Shown here in pieces: positions 34,935 to 46,681 of a DNA stretch of 64,000 nucleotides (its first letter is position 1; the number at the start of each line of letters is the position of its first letter). Below the pieces are notes generated by a model. It ran no database searches. It saw only the letters and a list, made by a program, of their open reading frames with translations, and had not been told where the DNA came from. The stretch spans positions 338,131,090 to 338,195,089 of the forward strand of contig NC_061514.1 of assembly GCF_022539505.1 (NCBI RefSeq). The letters run 5' to 3'. The stretch is from Lolium rigidum. Its lineage: Eukaryota; Streptophyta; Magnoliopsida; Poales; Poaceae. A program made the translations under genes and the position numbers.

Positions 34935-37900
34935 CTAGGCGCGCCCAATCTTCTCCACCAGGCGTCTCTCGATCTCCATCCTCTTCTGCATGAGCAATGT
35001 ATACTTCTTCAGGAGCTCCTTGTCCTCCCCGTCGCCAGGGGCTGGGACTGCCAGTTTTGCGCCCAGGGAGGTATTCTCCAGGTTGCCCATGTACATGCAG
35101 GAGATGGGAACAAAGCCTCCTTCCTTGTTGCACAGCCACCCATGGGCAGCTCTCAGTGCCGCGCCCAGCGAAGCCGAATCTGTTCCAAAAACATCAGTAA
35201 TTCTCACACATCCGTGGCTGCATTACGAGTTTGTGCAATTGCGCAAGAATGAGAGGGAGTTGAGTTGTCATACCAGGTCTCTCAACTGTAAAGACAGGAC
35301 AGCCAAAGATTTGTGCGATTGACTTGAGGATACTCTCATTGGACGATGCCCCGCCAGTTGCTATGATCCTCTTGGGGGGATTGGGCATGCCAAACCGCTC
35401 GGCATGGCCTCGCATCGACAACATTTGACCCTCAATGATGGCACGGACCTACGCCCAAGGAGTGATGAGTGTATGGCTCATTTTTCTTGCCTCTAGTATC
35501 AGAGAAACAGACATATTTTTACACATACCTCAGATGGTGCATCGAATTCTTGCACCTCGCGCTCCGTCAGATTGTCAGCTGAGGCATCATTGAAATTCTC
35601 GACGATGTATCTGTGGAAACCAACTGCATGGAATAAACCAACTTATGTGAGGTTATAACTTACAAGGGGAATGGAAAATGTTAAAACAGTATTACATGAT
35701 TACCTGGAAGAGGAGGCAGGATTTCATGGTCCTTGTAGTAAAATCCTAACTTCCCACCTATATGAGAAAACAAAAATATATACCAGCATGAGGCGGCTGT
35801 TAGCAATGATAAAACTATAGGAAACAGAAGGCTTTAACAAATCAAAGTTGTTATAGTAGTGATCAACTCAAATTGCAAATTTATATGTGCTGAAACATCA
35901 ACAATAACATTAGAGAAGACCGATACAACTTCTGTAAGAACGTACCATTCAGAGGGGTTGTTTTCTCTAGGTAGTTGTTGAAAACATCCCACGATTTTTC
36001 TGCGCACTGATTTCGTACATCTGAAATAACATTAGAAGTATTGTCAGCAAAGTTATAGCATACTGTTGCACATACGTCCCAATACAAATAGAAGGGAAAA
36101 AGTTTTATACCTTCCCGGGTCAATGAACCATTTTTGTAACATAGCATAACCATGTAACCATCTGGTTCAACAGGGTTGGGAAAAACATGGCCTTCAAGGC
36201 TTGGTTTAGCTTCGGCAGTAATCCCAAAAACCTAAATTGCAATTACTAGGAGATAAGTACAACAGTAGCTTGAGAAATAAAAGCCAACAAAACTGAAATA
36301 GGATTATTGCAACTCACTGTATCACTAGTACCAAGGCTAATTGCAAGATCACCAGGTGTATTCAGAGTTAACCCTACAACGGATACAACGGAACAATGGA
36401 ATGTTAATGAAGAATAGAGGAAACTAATGATCACTTCGTGTTCATTGGGTTGTGATTGTTAAATGATGTAGCAGCTGCATCGAAAATGAGAACACCAGCA
36501 ACTTGTGAAAGATCAAAGAAGCGACAGTGAAGTACCTGCAAGGCTATTGGGATTGTCTCCTGACCATTGAATAACCAAACAGTTCTTATCAAACTGATGC
36601 CTGCACATACATAATGATCAGTGTGTATGGGATGATATTGCAATTGATCGTCATTTATTATGCCATTAGGAGGCATTTGTTGTAGCTATGATTCAGCTAG
36701 CTTGCCAGACAACATATTATTTCTATAATCTATTAATCTTCGGTGCCTAAAACAATTAGTAATAAATTACCATGACAGCAAAAAAAAGAGGATTAACAGG
36801 AACCATTGGAGTTATAGCTTGGCCAGTTCAGATCTAGTGGCATAAAGAGAACCTAGCCAATTTTTCACAGAAACCAGTCACATGCACATGTTGAAAAAGA
36901 GTGCAATGGAATAACTTCATTTGGCATGAGTACAATGGTAAAAGAAGAACTCACCTTTCTACAAAATAAGGAGATATGAGACCAGCAGTGGCATAGGCTG
37001 GCGCCAGATTTCCAAGCTTCTCTTCAAGAACAGGAGCAGTTGCCTGGAGGAGGAAGCGCAGAGTTTGATATTCTATTCTTACATAAATGTGAAATTATAT
37101 TTTATTTTACATTTAAGTCATTCAAGAAATTTTGGAGTGCATAGCTGAACAGACGCTAGGGACAAACCTCTAAAACAGTTTTTGACCAGGTCTTCTTGTT
37201 TATATCCATCAAGTTCATCCCAGCGCCATCAGTTTCATCAATACTTGCATAGCATCCGACAAGGATCGACGCCATGAATGAGCTCACCAAAGATATCCTC
37301 TCAGTATTTTCATAAATATGAGGCGCTGCTTGGTAGATCTTCCTTATCTGAGGCCCGGTGAATCTCTCATAGGCACGAGACCCTGTCAGCTTAGACAACT
37401 CCAGTGCACCTCCCACTGCATTCTCTATTTCCCTGCATTGCTTGGTGGTGCTACTGTCCATCCATATTGGTGAGTCCATGGTGGAAAAGGCATCCTTAAG
37501 CTGGGACACCAAGCTCTTACTAGGATCCAGGGAAGACAGCACGGCTTGACTGCCCTTCTTCCAGTACACGCTGCCATGTTGTTGCCCACTCCCTGAAACG
37601 GCCACAACCTTACTGAAGTCGGTCTTCAGTTTTAATTTCTCAAGAAGCAGCTCCAAAGCCTCCACCCACATTATGGTTGGCGAAAATATGCGGCCATCGT
37701 CTGAGGGGTCTCTGTGAACCCCGCCCTCGGTTTTGTAGTGCGGTAATTCAGAGTCGAAATTAACAGTTTCAGAAGCTACTATTGTTAACCCATTGTTGAG
37801 CACGGTGGCTTTCACAGACCTGTAACATAACATTTGCAGAATTAGACCCCAATTTGGTGGTAAAGAACACGATTATCATGATAATGGAAGGAAAAGACAT

Positions 37901-38933
37901 GACCGCGTGTGAAGCAAATTGTAGGCGTTTTGTATGGTAAGGCGATCATATAGCTTTAAGGGCATCTACAATGCGGGCGCTAACAACAGACGCTAGGGTT
38001 GATTTCCTGGCAGTTAGCCCCAATTCCTGGCCGATCCTGGGATTATTGTTTGCGTCGACTCCCAACTAATCGCCGGCGCTTGCACTTTCATTTCCCGCAC
38101 GAGCCGCTTTGACTAGAGGCGGACGCTATCCACGACGCTAAAAAATCTGAGGCTTCCTTCAACTGACTCAAGAGAATCAATCAGAATATTAGCGCCCAGG
38201 CGTTGGACGAAAGGCGCTTCAACACCCGTGGTAGCGCCCAAGAATAGCATCTTGCGTTGGGCTCCTAGGCGCTTAGGCAATAATCACATTTTCTGGTATT
38301 ATTTTTTCTCCTCTAAGCGTCTGACTAAGCGTCTAGCGTTAGACATGCCCTAACAGGCTGGAACCAGGAGCATATGTGATTAGCAGAGCCATAGAGCTGA
38401 AACCAAAAGGCTGGAACCTCACACACAAGTCTCCACGCTTACAAGACTGCCAATCTCATACTCCCTCCGATCCATATTAACTGTCACATCTAGACACATT
38501 TTAGTTTAAGATGCATCCATATTAGTGACAGTTATATGAATTGGAGGAAGTATTAGATCCTGACGCCTACTTTTGTCATTGCCATTTTAAACGCTTTGTG
38601 TTGAAAAAAAAAAAACGCTATCCATGTGTAGCCCACTGTATTGCATCTTCAGTTAGACACGTAAATTCTAGAGAATCAGATAAATAGTACGGAGTAGTAC
38701 AATTCTAATCGACACCATTCCAACCCTCACACTTACTCGTCCGCACCATCCCCATCGACTAGAACAACATGCAGTTCGCACGAATAAGGTACTACACGAT
38801 CCAGCCAGCGTCCGAAGAACCCCAAAAATAAAGGGAACGAGATGGACAGGAGATAAGGAGAGAGGACTCACTGGGTGGAGCTGTCCAATCCGAGGAAGAG
38901 AGCCCCATCCGGGAGGGAGCTCCGCCCGACCAT
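34935..38933 (-). CDS. XK: xylulose kinase (FGGY family), 11 exons, 562 aa
   Basis: Exons, 5' to 3' on the minus strand: 38933-38872, 37819-37168, 37043-36955, 36600-36536, 36373-36318, 36231-36111, 36020-35946, 35757-35704, 35623-35529, 35448-35274, 35179-34935. All ten introns are GT-AG and phases agree, totalling 1689 nt. The enzyme phosphorylates D-xylulose to xylulose 5-phosphate with ATP. The N-terminal FGGY fold starts LFLGLDSSTQSVKATVL (phosphate-binding loop), then SGSGQQHGSVYWKK and DSPIWMDSST (substrate side). The C-terminal domain has SLGTSDTVFGIT and the ATP-site glycine motif RIIATGGASSNESIL. No transit peptide is obvious, so a cytosolic enzyme like plant XK2 is likely. Intron 1 holds two MITEs. 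No disruption was seen. Confidence 0.96.
37960..38350. mobile_element. Tourist/Harbinger-type MITE in XK intron 1 (391 bp)
   Basis: It is bounded by TAA on both sides (37957-37959 and 38351-38353), the Harbinger target. Its ends are GGGCATCTACAATGC and, on the other strand, GGGCATGTCTAACGC. The interior is rich in GCGTC and GCGCT words. No ORF is present. Confidence 0.8.
38461..38550. mobile_element. Stowaway-type MITE in XK intron 1 (90 bp)
   Basis: It starts CTCCCTCCGATCCATATTA after TA, and its other end reads CTTCCTCCAATTCATATAAC on the opposite strand before TA. TA target duplication and CTCCCTCC ends are the Stowaway signature. Inner arms CTGTCAC and GTGACAG also pair. Confidence 0.88.
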
Positions 38934-39675
38934 GGCTGCCGCCGCCGTTCCGCGGTTCCGCCCGCCTGCCTCGTCGGCCCCCAGGCGAATCCCGCTCCTC
39001 CCGATCCGGCAGCAGGCGAGACGCAAGAACGGGGAGGAAGAGAGATCGGGATGGATCGGAGAGGAGAGGGAGCAGATGGTGGAGGCAGAGTGGACTGATC
39101 AACAAGACAAATGATTGCTCGGATAAGGACGCCGTTATCTAGGATGGTGGATGGATCAGGATACAGGAGGAGCGGCCATGCAGGAGCCATTCCGTTTCGG
39201 GGCTCGCGCGCGCGAGGATCGCGCGCGTCATTCATTATCTGCTCATCTGATCCACCCAGCATGATCATGGACAGATCGGCTGCGAACTTGCGATATGCTG
39301 CGTTCGATGCCTGCGTGAGCGGCTTCTTCCTTTTTCCCGTTCAGGTCACTTGCATGTGGGACCCGCCTGCAACTTTGGTCTATGAAAAATCAGACAAATT
39401 GCATTTATTAGTACTACTTAAATTGGTAAACAACCAATCCAAACTATATTGAAAATAGTGACTCCAATAGATAAAGGAGAACCACTTCATTGACTAAAAT
39501 CTAGAATGTAGACTATTCTAGAACAAATTTATGCCTAGAATGCAGAGTTTTTCAGAACGGAGGGAGTATTTTTCAAAATGTACATGCCTAACTATAGAAG
39601 ACTTTATTATTATTCTAAATAGGCGGCAATAGGTCCATCGAGATAAAGTATGACTAATAAGCGGAAATTCAATTC

Positions 39676-40026
39676 GGCTCCCGGATGCGTATGCTCCCTC
39701 TACCACAAAAACATATTTCGAAGTATCGAAAAAATTTGACAAAAAATTCTACATATACATCTTCAGAATATATGTGCATTCGTCAAGTTTCACAAAAAAC
39801 CAACATTTTTATGGTCTATGTAAAAAAAGAAATTTTATCTTGTGAAAAGCATTATTTTTTGCACTGAAATTTGTCTTTTTTATACACATCACATAATAAG
39901 TCGAGTTTTTATGAAACGACTTTGTGAGCGTATAGCACGTGAAGATGTACGTACAAATTTTTCGTTTCAATTTTTCTGAAGTTCAAAATCTGTGTAAGAT
40001 GCATTTCAAAATAGTGGGAGCATTAT
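39676..40026. mobile_element. short TIR element, family copy 3
   Basis: The left end GGCTCCCGGATGCGTATGCT matches the start of copy 2 in pattern, and the right end reads ATGCTCCCACTAT on the other strand. It shares TTTCACAAAAAACCAACATTT and CGACTTTGTGAGCGTA-type words with copy 1. The right terminus seems truncated where the LINE remnant begins. Confidence 0.5.
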
Positions 40027-40029
40027 GCT

Positions 40030-41080
40030 TAAACGAACCCGTCATTGGCTTGATCCATCTCACCACCTTTTCCTTAGCATTATGCTTTACTACACCGAAG
40101 TTTGATGTCAAAGCCTGAATAGCAAATGCAGCGCTTACCGGGGTGGCCATTGAATTCCCTTCCTTGCCACCAAATATACCAGGATGAAACAACGAATGAT
40201 TCTTTTAGCCCAAGATGATTCAGAACCGGAGCTTGCTTCGAATCACAAAGAATGTGTTCCAGCACAACTGAACCAGACCTTTGTTGCAGTGGCTTCCTTG
40301 ATGAATTCCAGAAGACCTAGGTTCTTCCATACCTCACGAGCCCTAGGACAATCAAACATCAGGTGCTTTATGTCCTCTAGTGCCAAATGACAAACCGGAC
40401 ACTGAGGGTGGACTTTAATGTGACGAGCATCCAGAATTCATTCCAATGCCTAGGACAATACCGTGCAAAGCCTTTCACAAGATTTTTTTTTACTTTACCT
40501 AGAACATGAAGCTTCCATAAGATGCCCTAGACCGGGTTAACACTCGAGGAACCCTGCCCATCAATTCTCCTTACGTTGTTACCGAATTGGTGCTCCCACT
40601 CAACATAATAAGTAGAACAAACTAAAAAGCAGTGGATTTATTCTTGTGCCATGCAACAAAGTCGTCTGCAAGATTTTCACTTAGACGAATTCTCGGAATT
40701 CCTTGAGCGTCAAGTGGCATGAAAAAACTCTGTTATCAAGCCCTCATCCCCAACTATTTATCCTTGTACCTAAACCCACACGCCATATGTTCCCTCCTTT
40801 GAAAGATTGAGGGCCTGCAGTAATACTCCATGTGAAAGAATATCCTTTCTTTGGTCCAGCTTTCAAAATATTTTCATCGGTGTAATACTTAGCCCTCAAA
40901 ACTCCAGTACATAGAGAATGAGGGTTTTGTAGCAATCTTCAAGTCTGTTTTGCCAATATTGCAAGATTGAAAGAACCGAGATCACCATGCCCATACCTCC
41001 AATCTTCTTAGGAATACACATGCGCGCCACCATGCAAACCAGTGCATCTTTCTTTTGACTCTTCAACTTCAAAGCAAGTA
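40030..41080 (-). pseudogene. 3' part of a LINE (non-LTR retrotransposon), broken
   Basis: On the minus strand the end of a reverse transcriptase is readable at 41070-40990 (IPKKIGGMGM). The thumb/connector follows at 40935-40750 (YSFTWSITAGPQSF, IWRVGLGTRINSW). The zf-RVT region is at 40440-40270: CPVCHLALEDIKH then C in DCPRAREVWK, giving the Cys/His zinc ligands. An RNase H-like start (RWIKPMTGSFKHN) is at about 40060. Stops and frameshifts separate the pieces. No poly-A tail or target duplication was seen because the 3' side meets another element. Confidence 0.75.
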
Positions 41081-41303
41081 ATAGAGAGGGAGATAGAGAG
41101 CTAATTCATGTACAACATGGCCACGTGGCACGACCAAGTTCTGATCGGACTCCACCTGCATATACATGACGGATACCACTTGAATACATGGACTATATAT
41201 ACCAGGACTCTGATTATTTGTAGTTATCGACAAACATCTCTGATCAAGATAGATTCAAGCAATCTCGAACCAGACGCGCTCCCTGTACGTGCAGGACAAG
41301 GCG

Positions 41304-41912
41304 ATGGCGATCAAGGAGCTTCTGGAGGTCGACCCGTCCCTGGAACAGCAGATGGCAGACGAGGCGGTTCCCGAGGAAGACGACTACGAACATCCGTACC
41401 CATCCCTGGAAGAGGAACTAGAGATCGCCAAGGCGGCGCTGGCAGCCTTCCCCGAGGCCGCGGCATTGGAGCCCGGTGAGCTAGAAGCTGCCGCCGGCAG
41501 GCTCGTGGAGCAGTCCAGGCCCGAGCACTACGCCGGCCAAGCCAAGACCCGGCTGTCGCACGACGACATCTGGCTGATCCTGGCGCTGAAGCAGGACAAG
41601 GAGCAGGATGAGGCCACAGGCAGGGCGTACCTCGACTCCCTCGAATCCATGCTCAGCGACGAGGCGTCCCGCGGCGCGTTCCCGGAGGGTTGGCTGGAGG
41701 ACAGGAAGCGGGAGCACCTGGAGATGCTGCCATTCTCCGACAAGGTCCGGCAAGACTTCCAGGCCTTCCAGGCCAAGGTCCGCGGCGATCTGATCCGCAA
41801 GGGCTTCGTGGAGGTCGACGAGGACTACTGGGAGAAAAGGGCTACGATGGAGGCACTCTTCAGGGAAGAGTGGGAACATATAGAAGAATGGAGACAGGTA
41901 AAGACTTATTAG
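41304..41912 (+). CDS. unknown acidic helical protein (202 aa or longer)
   Basis: One clean frame runs from the ATG at 41304 to a stop at 41912. The base composition is high-GC with coding-like third positions, unlike the AT-rich flanks. The protein is acidic and helical: EEELEIAKAALAAFPEAAAL, then LSHDDIWLILALKQDKEQDE, then a C-terminal region rich in W, R and E. I recognise no domain. The frame stays open upstream to 41253 without an ATG (reading SNQTRSLYVQDKA). Possible acceptor AG signals occur at about 41252 and 41294, so an upstream exon may exist. It is followed by AT-rich DNA that could be a 3' UTR. It is the only non-transposon gene on the plus strand. Confidence 0.6.
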   Translation: MAIKELLEVDPSLEQQMADEAVPEEDDYEHPYPSLEEELEIAKAALAAFPEAAALEPGELEAAAGRLVEQSRPEHYAGQAKTRLSHDDIWLILALKQDKEQDEATGRAYLDSLESMLSDEASRGAFPEGWLEDRKREHLEMLPFSDKVRQDFQAFQAKVRGDLIRKGFVEVDEDYWEKRATMEALFREEWEHIEEWRQVKTY

Positions 41913-43775
41913 GCCGCATCAAGATCGTCAAGCCAGAGTAGGAGGTCGTTCACCACCAAGCGGCTCTTGAATCCAATTGACACGAGGGTTCATTTGATGA
42001 TCCAGTATCTCTCTGTCTATCTGAAGTTCTGAACTTAGCTATGCCCGTCTACTCCATCCATGTCTGTACCTATTGTTAACTGTGGTCTACCCCTGCCAAA
42101 TACCTACGATGAATTGGATGCAAGTAAAATTATTATTATTGTACCAGTGTCTCTTTGTTTTCTATCAATTGCAATGTGCTTGTTTGCCGTGTAAGGGTAG
42201 CTGCTATTTGATAGTCTCATTGCGGTTGTTTTTTTTTTAATTCTATATATCTCTGTTATATTCGCCATTTGTGTTCGATACGATTTTTTTTGTGCATGTC
42301 CCCCTTGGTATGAAAATTGAAAATGATTGATAGAATTGGGTACTCTGGCAGCAAAAGCACTTTCATTGTTCTTATTTTCCTGTTAGTCCAATCTTATAAA
42401 GCAGCAGTGTGCCAAGTTACATGGTGGCTTATTTTCATCTTGGTCTATCTGATTATGTTTTCACCTTAGCGTGAATTGGACGCATCTTAGCATTGTTACA
42501 GCATACTCCATCCCTCCCATAATATAAGATGTCATTACTGTACAACCATTACATAGTTAGTAGTAGTAGCTTGTAATAACATCTTATGTGACAGGAGAGA
42601 GGGAGTATGAATCTAACTCGAGACTCAAGGTAAACTTGCAACCAATTGTTGTGTTGCTGTCCATCCTATGCTTTTTTTTTTACTGGAAATTGTGTAGCCA
42701 TGTAGCAAAATGGCGATGAGAATCTTATTGCAAAAGTTGTAGACACGTCAACCATGAGTATGTCATATACTCGTACAAATCCACATTGTTATGACGATTA
42801 TTTCTTGTAGGAAATGGGTACAATGCCATAGGCCACTGGCTAGTTACTCCTGCTAAATCTGGAGAATATTAGGCTTTTATTGTACATGTTACATTCGCTT
42901 TGGTTCTGTTAAAACTTATAGTTATGGCTTATATCCAAGGATCCTAATATCCTATGGTAGCTTGTAGAGACCTTTGACTGGAAATTTCGGGGAAATATAT
43001 TTCATGATTTACAGTGGTCTGTGGACAATGCTACTCATCTATACAACCTAGAGGGCGCTAGAAGTTGGGTTACCGTTTTACCATGCCTTGCTTACGAAGA
43101 TTCATTCTATGAATAATTAGCTGCCCTTTTCAGTCAGACTTCGATCGTATTTGTAAAACATGGCCAAGGGCATCTATCTTAGGAAGACGCGGCAGCAAAA
43201 CTGAAGTAATCGATTATGTTACTACCACCAGCATGATTTTTTTTTGGTTAATTCTATTCTTTTCTCGCTTGGTATTCAACTTCAATACATTCTGTATCAC
43301 TGTGGAGAAGTTGAAGGCCTTCGTGGCTCGAACAACTCAGGAACTGAAATGTGCGACAAAAAATCAATCACAGTGCTTGGAATATGAGCTCCAGGCATTC
43401 AGGTTTTCAAACAAGGCATGTTGACCAGCTTGTTGAGCTCAACAGAAGTCACATTCTCGGAACAATCACAACGAAGTCTGGCCTTGCATATGCCATGATC
43501 TTCTAACCCAGACAAGAAGCCATATAAGAATATATAAGAAGCTACTATCAGATCCTGAACAACAGCTCTGAAAGTAGAGCAGTCCCCGGGTTACAAGCAA
43601 TTTCACTAGCAACAGCATATAATTTGAGTCAAGAGGGTGGAACAGAACAAAGTAAAACCTCCAGTAACAACAAATCGGGCTGGGCTGGGTAGGTTTCTCA
43701 GCGTCTTTATTAAGAGCGCACATGTCAAAGGGCACTTCTACAGAAATGTGAAATTTTGTATTGTTGCCCTGGGAT
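41913..43775. other. no gene seen apart from one MITE and flanking UTRs
   Basis: AT-rich DNA between two convergent genes. It should hold the 3' UTR of the 41304-41912 gene and the 3' UTR of the complex I gene, plus the Stowaway-type element at 42506-42605. No other coding frame is supported. Confidence 0.5.
42506..42605. mobile_element. Stowaway-type MITE (100 bp)
   Basis: TA flanks both sides (42504-42505 and 42606-42607). Ends are CTCCATCCCTCCCATAATAT and, on the other strand, CTCCCTCTCTCCTGTCACAT. The inner arms ATAAGATGTCATTAC and GTAATAACATCTTAT pair to give a hairpin. Confidence 0.9.
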
Positions 43776-46279
43776 CTAGTAATTGCTGGTGTAGAATTTC
43801 TTCAGGAACTCAGAGCTCCCTTGGTCCTTGGAGTCCAGGTCCTGCACCAGACCCTTATGTCCAACCACATACTGGCCGATGATGTGGTGGCGCTGCTTCG
43901 CGTGCTCAGTAATGTTGTTCAGCTCCTCCATCCCGTTGAAGAGAAGCATATCAATGACCTGTTTGTTTGACCCAAAGGTCAGCTCAAATGAACAGAGATG
44001 TTTTCCAGGAATTGCAGTTTCGCTATAGCAAATACCATAGGGATGGTGCTAGATGTTTGTGAAAACCATAAGTAGTACCAAGTATGGAAGAGTACTAATG
44101 TGATCCGAGGCACTCCTAAGGCAAAATTAAGGTCTCAGGTAATTCACTGACTTTGATTACATAACTGAAGTTTCCACAAATAAATGGCCCAAAATTCATT
44201 ATTTGCCCAGATAGCAGAAACTTCGCTTTTGATAGCTGTAGTTGAATACATCAAATACAACTTTTCTTGATAATCCTACAAGATGATTCTAAAGTTTTAA
44301 GAAGTAAAAGAAAAGAATCCTAAATCCAAATGCCTTTTGACTAACCTCAGTACTCTTGAGTATCAGGTAAAGAACAACCAAACCATATTGAGTGTAATTC
44401 GTAAGTCGGCACATAGTACTAGCACAAGAGGCAAATAGAACAAAGCAAACTGGCATAAACGGTTGGAAAACAGGAATTGTTATGAATCGAATATAAGTGC
44501 AGCAAACCAGACTTGGGCACTCTTTCTCAAACAAACTGGCCAAACCCAGCAAGCAAAAAAAAACTAATTATATCTCCAACTAAATATCATGATTTTGATT
44601 ACTCATCATGAGGATTAAATTCGGAAGACATACAAAAGACAGATGGATAATGTAGCCTATAGACTGCATATATCTCTATTGTTCTATCAAATATGAGTAT
44701 ATGCCAGAGTTATGATTGATGCGTGTAAATCCTATCTGGAAAAAGATATATAAACCTTATTCTTCCACATAGCGTACACAATAGACATTGTTTGCTGCAA
44801 ATAAAACTCAAACCGAGAATGATAAAATGGAATACTTAGTCAAAGAGGAACTGATTTTATCTCTAGTTTAGTAGTAGTTGCTCTCAAATCTAAATCAAAC
44901 ATAAGGAGTCTCAAGGTAGATTGATCCGCTACTTTCATTTGGTTCGACTAAGCCAAGTAATCGGATTACACCACTCTTCCCATAATCACTCTTTTCCGCT
45001 CGGGGTTTTACCACCATGGGATGCCTCCCTCCCTATCTAGCACGAACTTACAGCTACAGCTCTGATGAGTTTACCTTCACTACTCATACCACCAGTAGCT
45101 CCACAGAGTCAGCCACAACAACGACCCTGTGAAGACCAGCCGATTCAGATTTTACTTAGTAGACAGTGACTTGATCCACTGTAATGCTAAGAATTCCCGT
45201 GCAAATCCTCAAACCCAGTTCTTGACTAAAGTTACAAGAACCTTGCACAGAAAACCGAACTTTCATCAGACCTGCTGTCTGATTGTACAACTACACCTAG
45301 TACGTGCATAGCCATAGGTGAAGCATATAATGAAGTCAAATTTTATCTTGTTCGAAGAAGCAACGAAGTTCAAGTTCTTGTAAAGCTAATATTCAGTAAG
45401 CATCTATTTGGTATTTCTTTTCTTGCGAGGCCACAGTGATGCTCCTACCCCACAGTCCCTTTAAGAAAACATTGCTTCATCAGCTTCTCGCCTCCCTCGA
45501 CGAGGGCATTTACAAGAATTTGTGGCTATAAATCACGCCGCAACACGCAGGGCATCTTCTAGTTGAATATGGTACGGCCACCAGCCACCGCCAGCATGAG
45601 TAGGAAAGATACTACCAATCACCCCATGGTAATGAACTATAAACATCACCATTTCAGATTCTGTAGCCCTGGCAAAATCCAGAGCCCCAGGGCAGTGGAT
45701 ACCCCAATGCGAAATTGACCACCCATCCGTGGACAAATTACTACCCACAGAGCATCGTTACTACTGGTCCTGGAAGAGCAAGGTTGCCATACTGCAGTCT
45801 AATTCCCCACTACAAACAAGGAATTGTCAACCGCTTGTCCTGCAGAAATGTCCGGCTAGGTTAACTAATACCTACACATCGAACAACTACCACACATGAA
45901 GCATCAGCGATTTCTAACACAAATTTCAGATTCGGCAGAAAGTACCCCCCTCCGATGCATCTGGCAAGCGCCTGGATCGGAGAACACGGCATGCCATTCG
46001 TCCATCTCTTCTACAGCTATCCATCCGGGAAGAGTCAAATCGAAATGGGGTGGGAGGTGGGGGCACCTTAGGGTCGGAGACGCCCTTGTTCTTGCGGATC
46101 TGCTGGGAGATGCTGGAGCGGAGCTGGGCGGGGGTGACGACGTCGTCGAGGTTGTAGATCTCCATGACGGAGGGGATGGAGCGGCACGCCTGCCTGAAGA
46201 AGTCGAACACGCGGTGCCGCGCCTCCTCCAGCGACGCCGAGTTCGGCGGCACCTTCACCGCGCGCTGGATGAACGCCAT
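43776..46279 (-). CDS. mitochondrial complex I LYR subunit B14 / NDUFA6 (two exons, 131 aa)
   Basis: Exon 1 is 46279-46067 (71 codons) and exon 2 is 43958-43776 (60 codons plus stop), joined in phase 0 across a 2108-bp intron. The protein opens MAFIQRAVKVPPNSASLEEA. It carries the LYR-type helix region RHRVFDFFRQACRSIPSVME and continues DVVTPAQLRSSISQQI and, in exon 2, VIDMLLFNGMEELNNI, ending KKFYTSNY. The length and order equal plant B14 (Arabidopsis At3g12260 family). It is an accessory subunit of NADH:ubiquinone oxidoreductase that binds acyl carrier protein at the matrix arm. There is no cleavable presequence, usual for this subunit. The 5' splice site is GTGCCC, a weak donor; the acceptor AACAG is normal. 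Confidence 0.95.
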
Positions 46280-46681
46280 CTCTTCCGAAATCGGCCTCGC
46301 CGCCCCCTCTCCGGCCGCCGCGCTCTCTCGCTCGCCGACGGTCCTCAGGTGGCTCCTCCGCTTGGTGGTGATGGTGAGATGAGAGGTAGCTCGCTCTGCA
46401 GCTGCGCTCCGCTTGGCCCAATAGCGGGCCGGCAATCAGCCTCGAGATTCGTCGGATGAAGATGGGCCGGGTAGTACTGGGCTGTCCTTGAAGTCGATCA
46501 GCCCAACTCGCCTCCTTTCGCTTCAAAATCAAAAAGAAGAGAACTATGGCACCCACATTCATGAAGGAAAACTTTGTCCCGCACAAAAGTAAGTACAGTT
46601 GACAAGTGTCAATCCCGCGTGACACGTCCGCTAGTGCGAGTAGAAACGAGAGCAAACGTCTATACTCTATACGCGTATAAG

